Positions 16,567 to 25,326 of a stretch of DNA of 64,000 nt are shown here, in pieces. Below the pieces are notes generated by a model, which saw only the letters and a program-made list of their open reading frames with translations, had not been told where the DNA came from and did not search any database. The translations under genes and the position numbers were made by a program. Position 1 is the first letter of the stretch, and each line of letters starts with the position of its first letter. This DNA is from Mycolicibacterium houstonense (GTDB lineage: Bacteria > Actinomycetota > Actinomycetes > Mycobacteriales > Mycobacteriaceae): contig NZ_LT546207.1 of assembly GCF_900078665.2 (NCBI RefSeq), forward strand, positions 3,317,722 through 3,381,721. Direction: 5' to 3'.

Positions 16567-17559
16567 GTGACAGCCAGCCAAAGCCGCCCGGCCTCGACAG
16601 ATCACCGTGAGCCGCCACTTTCCGCGCCACTGAAACTGTCGTTTGACTACACCCGTTCAGTGGGCTCACTGCTCAGTCAGTTCTTCACCGCCCTGCGCGA
16701 GCGCCGGATCGTCGGCGTACGCGGGTCCGACGGACGCGTGCACGTGCCACCCGCTGAGTATGACCCGGTCACCTACGAGCCGTTGACCGAGGTCGTACCG
16801 GTCTCCAGCGTCGGGACCGTCATGTCCTGGACCTGGCAGCCCGAGCCGCTGGAAGGCCAGCCGCTGGACCGGCCGTTCGCCTGGGCGTTGATCAAGCTCG
16901 ACGGCGCCGACACGCCGCTGCTGCACGCCGTGGACGTTGCCGAAGGCGAGCTGACCACCGGTGCCCGGGTGCACGTGCACTGGGTCGACGAGCCAGTTGG
17001 TGCCATCACCGATATCGCGTACTTCGTCCCCGGCGAGACCGCCGAGGACGTCCCCGCGGTGGCTACCGATGATCGTGAACCGGTGACCATGCTGGTCGTG
17101 CCCTCCTCCATCGAGATCCAGCACACCGCCTCGCGTCCCGAGAGCACCTACCTGCGGGGCCTGCGCGACGGCAAGCTGCTGGGTGCACGCACCGGTGACA
17201 CGGGCAAGGTCTACTTCCCGCCAAAGGAGGCCGATCCGGCCACCGGGCAGGAGCTCGACCAGTTCGTGGAGCTGGTCGACAAGGGCACGGTCACCACGTT
17301 CGCGATCATCAACATCCCGTTCGCGGGCCAGCGCATCAAGCCGCCGTATGTCGCGGCGTACGTGCTGCTCGATGGCGCCGACATCCCGTTCCTGCATCTG
17401 GTCACCGACATCGATGCGTCCGAGGTGCGGATGGGCATGCGAGTCGAAGCGGTGTGGAAGCCCCAGGAGGAATGGGGCCTCGGCATCGACAACATCTCGC
17501 ATTTCCGGCCGACGGGTGAGCCCGACGCCGACTACGACAGCTACAAGCACCACCTGTAA
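16567..17559 (+). CDS. Rv3521-like double DUF35 OB-fold protein
   Basis: A 330-residue protein with two tandem DUF35 OB-fold units, roughly residues 35-165 and 190-320; the repeated RERRIVGVRGSDGRVHVPP and RDGKLLGARTGDTGKVYFPP mark their starts. DUF35 proteins partner thiolase-like Ltp proteins, forming acyl-CoA-binding heteromers such as the Ltp2-ChsH2 aldolase. Its position 13 nt before ltp4 supports a partner role for Ltp3/Ltp4. There are no cysteines in the places where a zinc ribbon would sit. The GTG start has no clear ribosome site, consistent with leaderless translation. Confidence 0.87.
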   Translation: MTASQSRPASTDHREPPLSAPLKLSFDYTRSVGSLLSQFFTALRERRIVGVRGSDGRVHVPPAEYDPVTYEPLTEVVPVSSVGTVMSWTWQPEPLEGQPLDRPFAWALIKLDGADTPLLHAVDVAEGELTTGARVHVHWVDEPVGAITDIAYFVPGETAEDVPAVATDDREPVTMLVVPSSIEIQHTASRPESTYLRGLRDGKLLGARTGDTGKVYFPPKEADPATGQELDQFVELVDKGTVTTFAIINIPFAGQRIKPPYVAAYVLLDGADIPFLHLVTDIDASEVRMGMRVEAVWKPQEEWGLGIDNISHFRPTGEPDADYDSYKHHL

Positions 17560-17572
17560 AGGGAAACCCCAC

Positions 17573-18634
17573 ATGACTCTTCGTGATGTCGCTGTCGTCG
17601 GTTTCGCGCATGCCCCGCATGTGCGCCGTACTGATGGCACCACCAACGGCGTCGAGATGTTGATGCCGTGTTTCGCCAGCCTCTATGAGGAGCTCGGCCT
17701 GCAGCAGACCGATATCGGTTTCTGGTGCTCGGGCTCATCCGATTACCTTGCCGGCCGGGCCTTCTCGTTCATCTCGGCGATCGACTCGATCGGCGCGGTG
17801 CCGCCGATCAACGAGTCGCACGTCGAGATGGACGCGGCCTGGGCGCTGTACGAGGCCTACATCAAGATCCTCACCGGCGAGGTCGACACCGCGCTGGTCT
17901 ACGGCTTCGGCAAGTCCTCGGCGGGTGTGCTGCGCCGGGTGCTGGCCCTGCAGACCGACCCCTACACCGTCGCACCGCTGTGGCCGGACGCCGTGTCGCT
18001 GGCCGGACTTCAGGCCCGGTTCGGCCTGGACGCCGGAAAGTGGACCGCCGAGCAGATGGCGCAGGTGGCCCTCGATTCGTATGCCGCGGGCGGCCGCACC
18101 GACAGCGAGCAGGTCACCGGCAGCATCAGCGAATTGCTGGACCGGCCGTACTTCGCCGACCCGCTGCGACGCCACGACATCGCCCCGATCACCGACGGCG
18201 CCTCCGCGATCGTGCTGGCCGCCGGCGACCGGGCTCGTGAGCTCCGCGAAAACCCGGCCTGGATCACCGGTTTCGAGCACCGCATCGAGACCCCGGTACT
18301 GGGTGCCCGCGATCTGACCGTCTCGACCTCGACTGCCGCGTCGGCTCAGGCCGCCACCGGCGGTGACGTGAGCTCGATCGAGGTGGCCGAGATCTACGCC
18401 CCGTTCACCCACCAGCACCTGATCCTCACCGAGGCGATCGGACTGGGACAGAACACGAAGATCAACCCCTCCGGCGGCGCGCTGGCCGCCAACCCGATGT
18501 TCTCGGCAGGCCTGGAGCGCATCGGCTTCGCCGCGCAGCACATCTTCGACGGATCCGCCGGGCGCGTGCTCGCTCATGCCACCAGCGGCGCTGCGCTGCA
18601 ACAGAATCTGGTCGCGGTCTTGGAGGGCAAATAA
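17573..18634 (+). CDS. ltp4: Lipid-transfer/thiolase-like protein Ltp4
   Basis: From ATG 17573, preceded by an AAAGGG ribosome site, the protein has 353 residues (Rv3522/Ltp4 has 354). It has a non-decarboxylating thiolase/SCP-x fold: MTLRDVAVVGFAHAPHVRR, the central CSGSSDYLAGRAFSFI in place of the usual nucleophile loop, and the C-terminal INPSGGALAANPMFSAG. The mycobacterial Ltp2-Ltp4 group are retro-aldolases or thiolases of the steroid side chain and need DUF35 partners. Its stop overlaps the ltp3 start (TAATG), so translation is coupled. Confidence 0.9.
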   Translation: MTLRDVAVVGFAHAPHVRRTDGTTNGVEMLMPCFASLYEELGLQQTDIGFWCSGSSDYLAGRAFSFISAIDSIGAVPPINESHVEMDAAWALYEAYIKILTGEVDTALVYGFGKSSAGVLRRVLALQTDPYTVAPLWPDAVSLAGLQARFGLDAGKWTAEQMAQVALDSYAAGGRTDSEQVTGSISELLDRPYFADPLRRHDIAPITDGASAIVLAAGDRARELRENPAWITGFEHRIETPVLGARDLTVSTSTAASAQAATGGDVSSIEVAEIYAPFTHQHLILTEAIGLGQNTKINPSGGALAANPMFSAGLERIGFAAQHIFDGSAGRVLAHATSGAALQQNLVAVLEGK

Positions 18635-19806
18635 TGGCTAACAAAGCAGCGGTCCTCGGAACGGGCCAGACCAAGTACGTCGCCAAGCGCACGGATGTCT
18701 CGATGAACGGATTGGTCCGCGAGGCCATCGACCGCGCACTCGTCGATTCCGGCTCCACCATGGCCGACATCGACGCCGTCGTGGTCGGCAAGGCGCCGGA
18801 CTTCTTCGAGGGCGTGATGATGCCCGAGCTGTTCATGGCCGATGCCACCGGCGCGACCAACAAGCCGCTGATCCGCGTGCACACCGCTGGCTCGGTGGGC
18901 GGGTCGACCGCCATCGTGGCCGCCAGCCTGGTCAAGTCCGGCAAGTACCGCCGGGTGCTGACCATGGCCTGGGAGAAGCAGTCGGAATCGAATGCCATGT
19001 GGGCGTTGAGCATTCCGGTGCCGTTCACCAAGCCGGTGGGCGCGGGTGCCGGTGGTTACTTCGCGCCGCACGTGCGGGCCTACATCCGCCGCTCGGGCGC
19101 GCCGAATCACATCGGCGCGATGGTCGCGGTCAAGGACCGGCTCAACGGCGCCAAGAACCCGCTGGCTCACCTGCATCAACCGGACATCACGCTGGAGAAG
19201 GTGATGGCCTCCCAGATGCTGTGGGACCCGATCCGCTTCGACGAGACGTGCCCGTCCTCGGACGGCGCGGCCGCCATGGTGATCGGCGACGAGGCCGCCG
19301 CCGACGCCCGCGTGGCCGAGGGACACCCAGTCGCGTGGGTCCATGCCACCGCACTGCGCACCGAACCGCTGGCCTACTCGGGTCGCGACCAGGTGAACCC
19401 GCAGGCCGGTCGTGATGCCGCGGCCGCCCTCTGGCGTGACGCCGGGATCACCAGCCCGATCGACGAGATCGACGTGGCCGAGGTGTACGTGCCGTTCTCC
19501 TGGTTCGAGCCGATGTGGTTGGAGAACCTCGGTTTTGCCGCCGAGGGCGAGGGCTGGAAGCTCACCGAGGCCGGCGAAACGGCCATCGGTGGCAAGATCC
19601 CGTTCAATGCCTCCGGCGGTGTGCTCTCGAGTAACCCGATCGGCGCGTCCGGCATGATCCGGTTCGCCGAGTCGGCCATCCAGGTGATGGGCAAGGCCGG
19701 CGATCACCAGGTCGAGGGCGCCCGCAAGGCGCTGGGCCACGCCTACGGCGGCGGCGCCCAGTACTACTCCATGTGGGTGGTCTCTTCTGACAAGCCGACG
19801 TCATGA
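18634..19806 (+). CDS. ltp3: Lipid-transfer/thiolase-like protein Ltp3
   Basis: A 390-residue thiolase-fold protein, as long as Rv3523/Ltp3 (394). It opens MANKAAVLGTGQTKYVAKR and ends with the glycine-rich LGHAYGGGAQYYSMWV, where thiolases carry the active-site Cys/His loop; VRVHTAGSVGGSTAIVAAS replaces the classic nucleophile Cys region. The start overlaps the ltp4 stop by one base, and the following oxidoreductase overlaps its stop. It probably works with Ltp4 and the DUF35 protein on C-C cleavage in side-chain degradation. Confidence 0.9.
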   Translation: MANKAAVLGTGQTKYVAKRTDVSMNGLVREAIDRALVDSGSTMADIDAVVVGKAPDFFEGVMMPELFMADATGATNKPLIRVHTAGSVGGSTAIVAASLVKSGKYRRVLTMAWEKQSESNAMWALSIPVPFTKPVGAGAGGYFAPHVRAYIRRSGAPNHIGAMVAVKDRLNGAKNPLAHLHQPDITLEKVMASQMLWDPIRFDETCPSSDGAAAMVIGDEAAADARVAEGHPVAWVHATALRTEPLAYSGRDQVNPQAGRDAAAALWRDAGITSPIDEIDVAEVYVPFSWFEPMWLENLGFAAEGEGWKLTEAGETAIGGKIPFNASGGVLSSNPIGASGMIRFAESAIQVMGKAGDHQVEGARKALGHAYGGGAQYYSMWVVSSDKPTS

Positions 19807-20690
19807 CGCGCATGAAGTACACGCTCAGTGTGGCCATGGGCCCGCTCGAGCATCTGACCGGATTGGCCCGTACCGCCGAGGAAGTCGGGTTCGATGCGAT
19901 CGCGCTACCTGACTCGCTGTTCTACATGGAGAAGCAGGCCGCGGACTATCCGTACACCCCGGACGGCTCGCGGATGTGGAATGCCGAGACCCCGTGGGTG
20001 GATCCGCTGATCGCGGCGGCGTCGATGGGTGCGGTGACCTCGACGCTGCGGTTCTACACCAACGTGATGAAGCTGGGCTCGCGTAACCCACTCCTGCTGG
20101 CCCGCCAGGTCGGCTCGGTGGCGAACCTGACCAATAACCGGTTCGGCTTCGGCGTAGGGATCGGCTGGGCACCTGAGGAATTCGAGTGGTGCGGGGTGCC
20201 GTTCGCCAAGCGCGGGGCCCGTGTCGACGAGATGATCGAGGTGCTCAAGCTGGTGCTCGCCGGTGGCATGGTCGAATACCACGGCGAGTTCTACGATTTC
20301 GAGCGTCTGCAGATGAGCCCGGCTCCTTCGCAGCCCGTTCCGTTCTATGTCGGGGGGCACACCCCGGTGGCTCTCAAGCGGGCGGCCCGGGTCGGTGACG
20401 GCTGGACCAGCGCGATGATGACGTGTGCGCAGCTGGCCGAGACGGTGACGGCGCTCAACAAGCTGCGGGCCGAATACGGCCGGGCCGAGGAGCCTTTCGA
20501 GTTCCAGGCGGTGTGCATCGACAAGTTCGATCTCGACGGGCACCGTGAGCTCGCCGCGGCAGGCATCACCGACAACATCGTGATCCCGTGGATGCTGGAA
20601 GGCCTGGGTTTCGACGCTCCGCTGGAGAAGAAACAGGATTCACTCAAGCGGTTCGCCGACACCTACATCCACTCCGGCTGGCAGGACTGA
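19803..20690 (+). CDS. Luciferase-like (LLM class) oxidoreductase
   Basis: A 295-residue LLM-class protein: FDAIALPDSLFYMEKQAADY, GVGIGWAPEEFEWCGVPF (cofactor-binding loop) and VPFYVGGHTPVALKRAARVG are hallmark segments. It differs from the Rv3520c-like protein elsewhere in the window, so the locus has two paralogous classes. ATG 19803 overlaps the ltp3 stop; MKYTLS at 19812 is an alternative start. It is in the same operon as ltp3/ltp4 and is followed 1 nt later by the SnoaL-like gene, suggesting a redox step on a steroid intermediate (inference). Confidence 0.85.
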   Translation: MTRMKYTLSVAMGPLEHLTGLARTAEEVGFDAIALPDSLFYMEKQAADYPYTPDGSRMWNAETPWVDPLIAAASMGAVTSTLRFYTNVMKLGSRNPLLLARQVGSVANLTNNRFGFGVGIGWAPEEFEWCGVPFAKRGARVDEMIEVLKLVLAGGMVEYHGEFYDFERLQMSPAPSQPVPFYVGGHTPVALKRAARVGDGWTSAMMTCAQLAETVTALNKLRAEYGRAEEPFEFQAVCIDKFDLDGHRELAAAGITDNIVIPWMLEGLGFDAPLEKKQDSLKRFADTYIHSGWQD

Positions 20691-20691
20691 C

Positions 20692-21111
20692 ATGCCCATC
20701 ACCGATCCCCAGCACCCCGCTCACCTGGCAGGCAAGCGGTCCAGAGACGCGGTTGCGGCCAGGGACAAACAGGCCTGGCTGGACAATTTCGCCGACGACG
20801 CGATCGTGCAGGACCCCATCGGTCCGTCGTTCTTCGATCCGGAGGGCAAGGGCCACCAAGGCAAGGAAGCCATTGCGGCGTTCTGGGACAAGGCCATCGC
20901 CCCGACCGACAACCTCGAGTTCAACTTCCTCGACACGTTCCAGTGCGGCAACGAGGAAGCCAACATCGGCAGCATCGTCACCACCATGGGCGGGCATCGC
21001 ATCACCACCCCGGGTGTGTTCACCTACCGGGCGAACGAGGCGGGCCAACTAGTCGCGCTGCGCGCCTACTGGGAAGTGGACCGCGCGAGCGCCGAGAAGA
21101 TCGAGAGCTGA
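20692..21111 (+). CDS. SnoaL/ketosteroid isomerase-like protein
   Basis: A 139-residue NTF2-like protein. The N-terminal helix with KQAWLDNFADDAIVQDPIG and the curved sheet ending VALRAYWEVDRASAEK match the SnoaL/ketosteroid isomerase fold; Asp residues in the DDAIVQDP segment are candidate acid/base residues. Real ketosteroid isomerases and polyketide cyclases share this fold, so catalysis on a steroid enone is plausible in this operon but unproven. It is the last gene of the Rv3521-ltp4-ltp3 transcription unit. Confidence 0.83.
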   Translation: MPITDPQHPAHLAGKRSRDAVAARDKQAWLDNFADDAIVQDPIGPSFFDPEGKGHQGKEAIAAFWDKAIAPTDNLEFNFLDTFQCGNEEANIGSIVTTMGGHRITTPGVFTYRANEAGQLVALRAYWEVDRASAEKIES

Positions 21112-21183
21112 GCCCGGCGATCCGATGACGGCAGAGCCCGGGTACGGCGATGGTGCCTTACCCGGGCCCAACCGATCGCGTCG

Positions 21184-23154
21184 TCAGCCCCAGTGTTCGG
21201 CGGCCCGCACCCGCAGCAGGTCGCGGAATTGTTTGGTGGTGTTCGGGAGCAGTTCACCGGTGCCCCAGTCGACCACGACGCCGTAGCGGCGCACCAGATC
21301 GAACGTGTCGAGCTCTCGGTCACGGAAGCGGGCGGCGACCTCGGCAGGGTCGACGTCGAGCCACTGTTTGCGAGCTGCGCGGATCTCGGCGCGCAGCGCA
21401 GTGGTTGCGGTGTGGTCGATCTCGTACTCGTCGATCTCAGGGTCGATCGGCGTGATCACCACACCGTAGTCGCGCGCGCCGCCCGCAACGGTCACATAGC
21501 CGTCGATCACGTCCTCCAGCACAGCCTCCGGAGCGCGGTCGAGGGGATCGCCGAGTCCCCCGCCACCTGCCGACGGCCGCTCGAAGGTGTCGCCGGCCTG
21601 CACCGCAACGCTGGAGAACACCGATCCCAAGAAGGCTTCCTCGGCCGTCCCACGGTTGAGCCAGACGCCGTGCGGAATCGAGGGGAGCCCGCCGTTGATA
21701 CCCCAGGTAACCGACCGGGATCGGTCGCAACAGTAGGACATCACGGTGTTCTCGCAGTCGGTCAGCGTGCCGCCCTTGGTCACGCCGCAGCCTCCGCGGT
21801 ACAAACCCGGTCCGCCGGAGTCGGGAATGATCGCGTGTTTGGTCGTCAGCACCGGAGTCAGGCGTTCTTGCCCCTCGCACGGCTGCACGGCCAGTCCCAC
21901 ACCGAACACCGGCGCCGTCGCCGTGGATCCGTCCTTGGTGCTGCGCCCTCCCCAACCGCCGGCCATCCAGTCGTACCACATGAAGAACGGGCGTTCGTCG
22001 CCTCGAGCGTCGCGGCCGCCGACGAGAAGGTACTCAAGGTTGAACGAGCAAGCGATGGCACGCTCGGGCATGATCGCCGACCATAGTTCGAAGATGGCGT
22101 TCATGATCTTTTCGTAAGGACCAGAACAGAATCCGGTCACCGCGATCGGCCAGCCGGCGTTGACCACGGTGCCTTCGGGCCCGATATCGGTGTTGATGGC
22201 GGCGTAGAGTCCGGAGTTCAGCGGCACGTCGGGAAAGAAGGTCTTGGTGCCCGCGACGATTCCGGAGAAGGCCGTGCCGTACCCACAATTGAGGAAGCTC
22301 GCCACCGCGGGAGCGCTGCCGGACAGGTCATAACTGAGCTGATCGCCCTGGATGGTCATCTTCACCCGGATCGGCACCATCCCTTCCGGTTTCGAAGGAT
22401 CCGAGTCGAGATAGTCCTCGGTCACCCACTCGCCGTCGGGCAGTTCTGCGACGCGTTGCCGGACGATGCGCTCCACATAGTCCTGCACCTCGGCCATGGC
22501 GTCGACGACGGTGCCCCGGCCGTACTTGGCGACAAGTCGTTGAATCTCGCGCTCGCACACGCCGGTTGCCTCCGCCTGGGCGTGCAGGTCACCCAAGCTG
22601 ATCTCCGGAGCCCGCGTGTTGGCCACCAGCAGTTTGGCGACATCTGCGAGAAATCGGCCCTCATGCCAGATGCGAACCGGAGTTATCCGCAGTCCCTCGG
22701 CGAAATGCTCGGTGGCGGTGACGTCGAAAGATCCGGGGACGCTGCCGCCGATATCGGCCCAGTGCCCCTTGTTCTGGGCGAATCCGATCAGCTGGCCGTC
22801 GGCGAAGATCGGCCGGATGAAGCTGACATCGTTGAGGTGGGTGCCACCGCGGTAGGGATCGTTGACGCAGAACACGTCACCGCGGTTGATGTCGTCGCCG
22901 AACTCGTCGAGCACGGCTTTGCATTGGAAGTGGAGCGTTCCGACGTGCACGGCGATGTCTTGGCTGCCCTGCATGACGGTATTGCCCTGGGCGTCACACA
23001 ACGCCGAGGAGAAGTCTCGGCTGTAGATGACGAACGAGTAGCAGGTGCGCAAGATCTGCTCACTCATCAGGTCGACCGAGGTCACGAATGCGTTCTTGAG
23101 GACCTCGAACGTAACCGGATCGAGGCGGCGGCGGGTGGTGTTGGCGGCGTTCAC
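21184..23154 (-). CDS. hyuB: Hydantoinase B/oxoprolinase-family protein HyuB
   Basis: A 656-residue hydantoinase-B family protein. The GTG at 23154 overlaps the hyuA stop (GTGA), with an AGGAG ribosome site inside the hyuA tail, so it replaces a longer upstream frame. Typical conserved segments are VCFDQ-type HGGTHL equivalents such as FCVNDPYRGGTHLNDVSF, FAQNKGHWADIGGSVPGSF and the C-terminal SAGGGGLGDPLDRAP. HyuA and HyuB together form ATP-dependent 5-oxoprolinase, N-methylhydantoinase or acetophenone/acetone carboxylase-type enzymes; the exact substrate cannot be read. It converges on the SnoaL-like gene. Confidence 0.9.
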   Translation of the reverse strand: MNAANTTRRRLDPVTFEVLKNAFVTSVDLMSEQILRTCYSFVIYSRDFSSALCDAQGNTVMQGSQDIAVHVGTLHFQCKAVLDEFGDDINRGDVFCVNDPYRGGTHLNDVSFIRPIFADGQLIGFAQNKGHWADIGGSVPGSFDVTATEHFAEGLRITPVRIWHEGRFLADVAKLLVANTRAPEISLGDLHAQAEATGVCEREIQRLVAKYGRGTVVDAMAEVQDYVERIVRQRVAELPDGEWVTEDYLDSDPSKPEGMVPIRVKMTIQGDQLSYDLSGSAPAVASFLNCGYGTAFSGIVAGTKTFFPDVPLNSGLYAAINTDIGPEGTVVNAGWPIAVTGFCSGPYEKIMNAIFELWSAIMPERAIACSFNLEYLLVGGRDARGDERPFFMWYDWMAGGWGGRSTKDGSTATAPVFGVGLAVQPCEGQERLTPVLTTKHAIIPDSGGPGLYRGGCGVTKGGTLTDCENTVMSYCCDRSRSVTWGINGGLPSIPHGVWLNRGTAEEAFLGSVFSSVAVQAGDTFERPSAGGGGLGDPLDRAPEAVLEDVIDGYVTVAGGARDYGVVITPIDPEIDEYEIDHTATTALRAEIRAARKQWLDVDPAEVAARFRDRELDTFDLVRRYGVVVDWGTGELLPNTTKQFRDLLRVRAAEHWG

Positions 23155-25214
23155 TGCTGCTCCTGATGGATGTGGATTCGAATGTTGCCCCACTCGTCGA
23201 CGACCGCGGTGGTCGACGGCGGTATGACGGTCGTCGAGTCGAGCTGGTCGATGATGGCGGGCCCGTCGACCGAGTTCCCGGCGACGAGTTCGTCGCGGTC
23301 GAAGACCGGCGTCGGCATGCGCCCGCCGACCTCGTCGAAGTAGACCTGACGAATTGTCAGGGGCGACGGTGCCGGTGAATCCGACGCATTCTGCTGGGGG
23401 AACCGCGGTTTCGGGGTCTCACCGATGGCGCGGACGCCGATTTGGTAGATCTCGACGTCGACGTCGTCGCGGCGGAACGAATAGTCGCGTTCGTGTTCTT
23501 CGTGAAAGAGTTCGACCGCACGGTTCAAGAACCCGTCCCGGTTGTCTGCCGTGACGCTCAGCGACCGCCATTGTCCCGCGTAGCGCATGCTGATCGAGCG
23601 GTCGATACGCATGCGATCCTCATCGACCCCCTCATGCCGGAGCCGGGCGAGGCCCTCCTTTTCGAGCTGCGCGAATTCGGATTCGAGCTCTGCCGGGTTG
23701 ACGTCGGAAGCGATGCGCTGGAACATCGCCGACAAGTCGTGCCGGATGTCGACGAGCAAACACCCTTGCGCCGAGGTGATTCCAGGATGAGCCGGCACCA
23801 CGACCGTGGGGATCGACAGCTCTTTGGCCAGAGCGGCTCCGTGAAGTGCGCCGGCCCCGCCACACACCACGAGGACGAAGTCCCTGGGGTCGTATCCGCG
23901 GCGGATGGACAACAGCCGCACTGCGTCGGCCATGTTCGCATTGGCGACCTGGATGACATTCGACGCGGCGGTATCGACGTCGAGGTCGAGACGCTCGGCG
24001 ATGCCGCTACGCACGGCTTCACGCGCCGCGTCCACGTCAAGCGTCAGCTCGCCGCCGATCAGCGACTCACCCAGCCGGCCGAGCACCAGGTTGGCGTCGG
24101 TGTTGGTCGGTTCGGTACCGCCGCGCCGATAGCAGGCCGGGCCGGGTGCCGCACCTGCGGATTGCGGTCCGTTCCGCAGGGAGCCGGCCTCGTCGATCCA
24201 GGCGAGCGAGCCGCCGCCTGCGCCGATGGTGAGCACCTCGATGCTGGGGAAACAGATCGGGAAGCCGTACTCGACCTGCCAGCGTTTGGTGGTGCGGATC
24301 TCGCCGTCGTAGACCAGCGAGATATCCGTACTGGTCCCGCCCATGTCGAGGCCGATTGCATTGGGATATCCGCAGCGGGAAGCAATGTCGGCCACTGCGA
24401 TGGCGCCCGCGGCAATACCCGAGGCGGCCAACCGCACCGGATACCGGTCCACCATGGCCGGCGTCATCGATCCACCGCCTGAGTGCAACAGCAACAGGTC
24501 GCCGTCGTAGCCGTCGGCGCGCAGGGAGCCTTCCAGTCGGTTCACATAACCACTCACCAGCGGGGCGAGCACCGCATTGGCCACCGTCGTGGACGCGCGG
24601 TCGTATTCGAAGATCTCCGGCAGGATCTCACTTGACGTCGACACCGTGACGCCGGGGATCTCGTCGATGAGAATCTCGCGCATTCGCCGTTCGTGGATGT
24701 CGTTGACGTAGGAGTTCATGAAGCAGACAGCCACGGTCAGCACACCTTTGCGCCGCAGGATGCGTGCGACGTCTCGCGCCTTGTCTTCGTCGAGGGGTGT
24801 GACGATCGATCCGACATAGTCGATTCGTTCCGGCACCTCGTACCGGTTGCGCCGCTTGATGTACGGGGCGCCGACGTCGACGTAGGAATCCCAGAGTTCG
24901 TCTTTCGTGCCGTCGCGTATCTCCAGGATGTCGCGGAACCCCTCGCTGCACACCATCGCGGCGGCCGGAAAACGACGCGTGATCAACGCGTTGGTGGCGA
25001 CCGTCGTGCCGTGCGAGAACAGGGTCACCGCCGAAAGGTCGACACCCGCTGATCGCACCCCGGCCACGACCGCTTCCATCGGGTCGTGCGGGGTCGACGG
25101 CACCTTGGCGACACGCGTGCTCTGGTCACGCTCGTCGAAGATGCACACGTCGGTAAACGTCCCACCCACGTCGACAGCAACACGAAGGGTCTTCGTGGCT
25201 GTGTTCTGCTTCAT
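23151..25214 (-). CDS. hyuA: Hydantoinase A/oxoprolinase-family protein HyuA
   Basis: From ATG 25214 the protein has 687 residues; GAGGAGG ends 8 nt upstream, whereas the TTG at 25220 is too close to that site. It has the ASKHA ATPase fold: VAVDVGGTFTDVCIFDERD (phosphate 1), LFSHGTTVATNALI, IGLDMGGTSTDISLVYDGE (phosphate 2) and VVCGGAGALHGAALAKELSI (adenosine motif). HyuA activates an amide or carbonyl oxygen with ATP, and HyuB completes the reaction. The two genes overlap by 4 nt. The PucR-type regulator is divergent, starting 112 nt away, and is the likely controller. Confidence 0.92.
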   Translation of the reverse strand: MKQNTATKTLRVAVDVGGTFTDVCIFDERDQSTRVAKVPSTPHDPMEAVVAGVRSAGVDLSAVTLFSHGTTVATNALITRRFPAAAMVCSEGFRDILEIRDGTKDELWDSYVDVGAPYIKRRNRYEVPERIDYVGSIVTPLDEDKARDVARILRRKGVLTVAVCFMNSYVNDIHERRMREILIDEIPGVTVSTSSEILPEIFEYDRASTTVANAVLAPLVSGYVNRLEGSLRADGYDGDLLLLHSGGGSMTPAMVDRYPVRLAASGIAAGAIAVADIASRCGYPNAIGLDMGGTSTDISLVYDGEIRTTKRWQVEYGFPICFPSIEVLTIGAGGGSLAWIDEAGSLRNGPQSAGAAPGPACYRRGGTEPTNTDANLVLGRLGESLIGGELTLDVDAAREAVRSGIAERLDLDVDTAASNVIQVANANMADAVRLLSIRRGYDPRDFVLVVCGGAGALHGAALAKELSIPTVVVPAHPGITSAQGCLLVDIRHDLSAMFQRIASDVNPAELESEFAQLEKEGLARLRHEGVDEDRMRIDRSISMRYAGQWRSLSVTADNRDGFLNRAVELFHEEHERDYSFRRDDVDVEIYQIGVRAIGETPKPRFPQQNASDSPAPSPLTIRQVYFDEVGGRMPTPVFDRDELVAGNSVDGPAIIDQLDSTTVIPPSTTAVVDEWGNIRIHIHQEQQ

Positions 25215-25326
25215 TGGCAAGCCTCCTCTGGTGAAGTGTGGTCAAGTATTGAGCTGCACTAATCCGCAGCCAATTGGAGAAAGTGACTGTCGACTACACT
25301 CACGTTGGAGTTTTTAACCGTCCGGG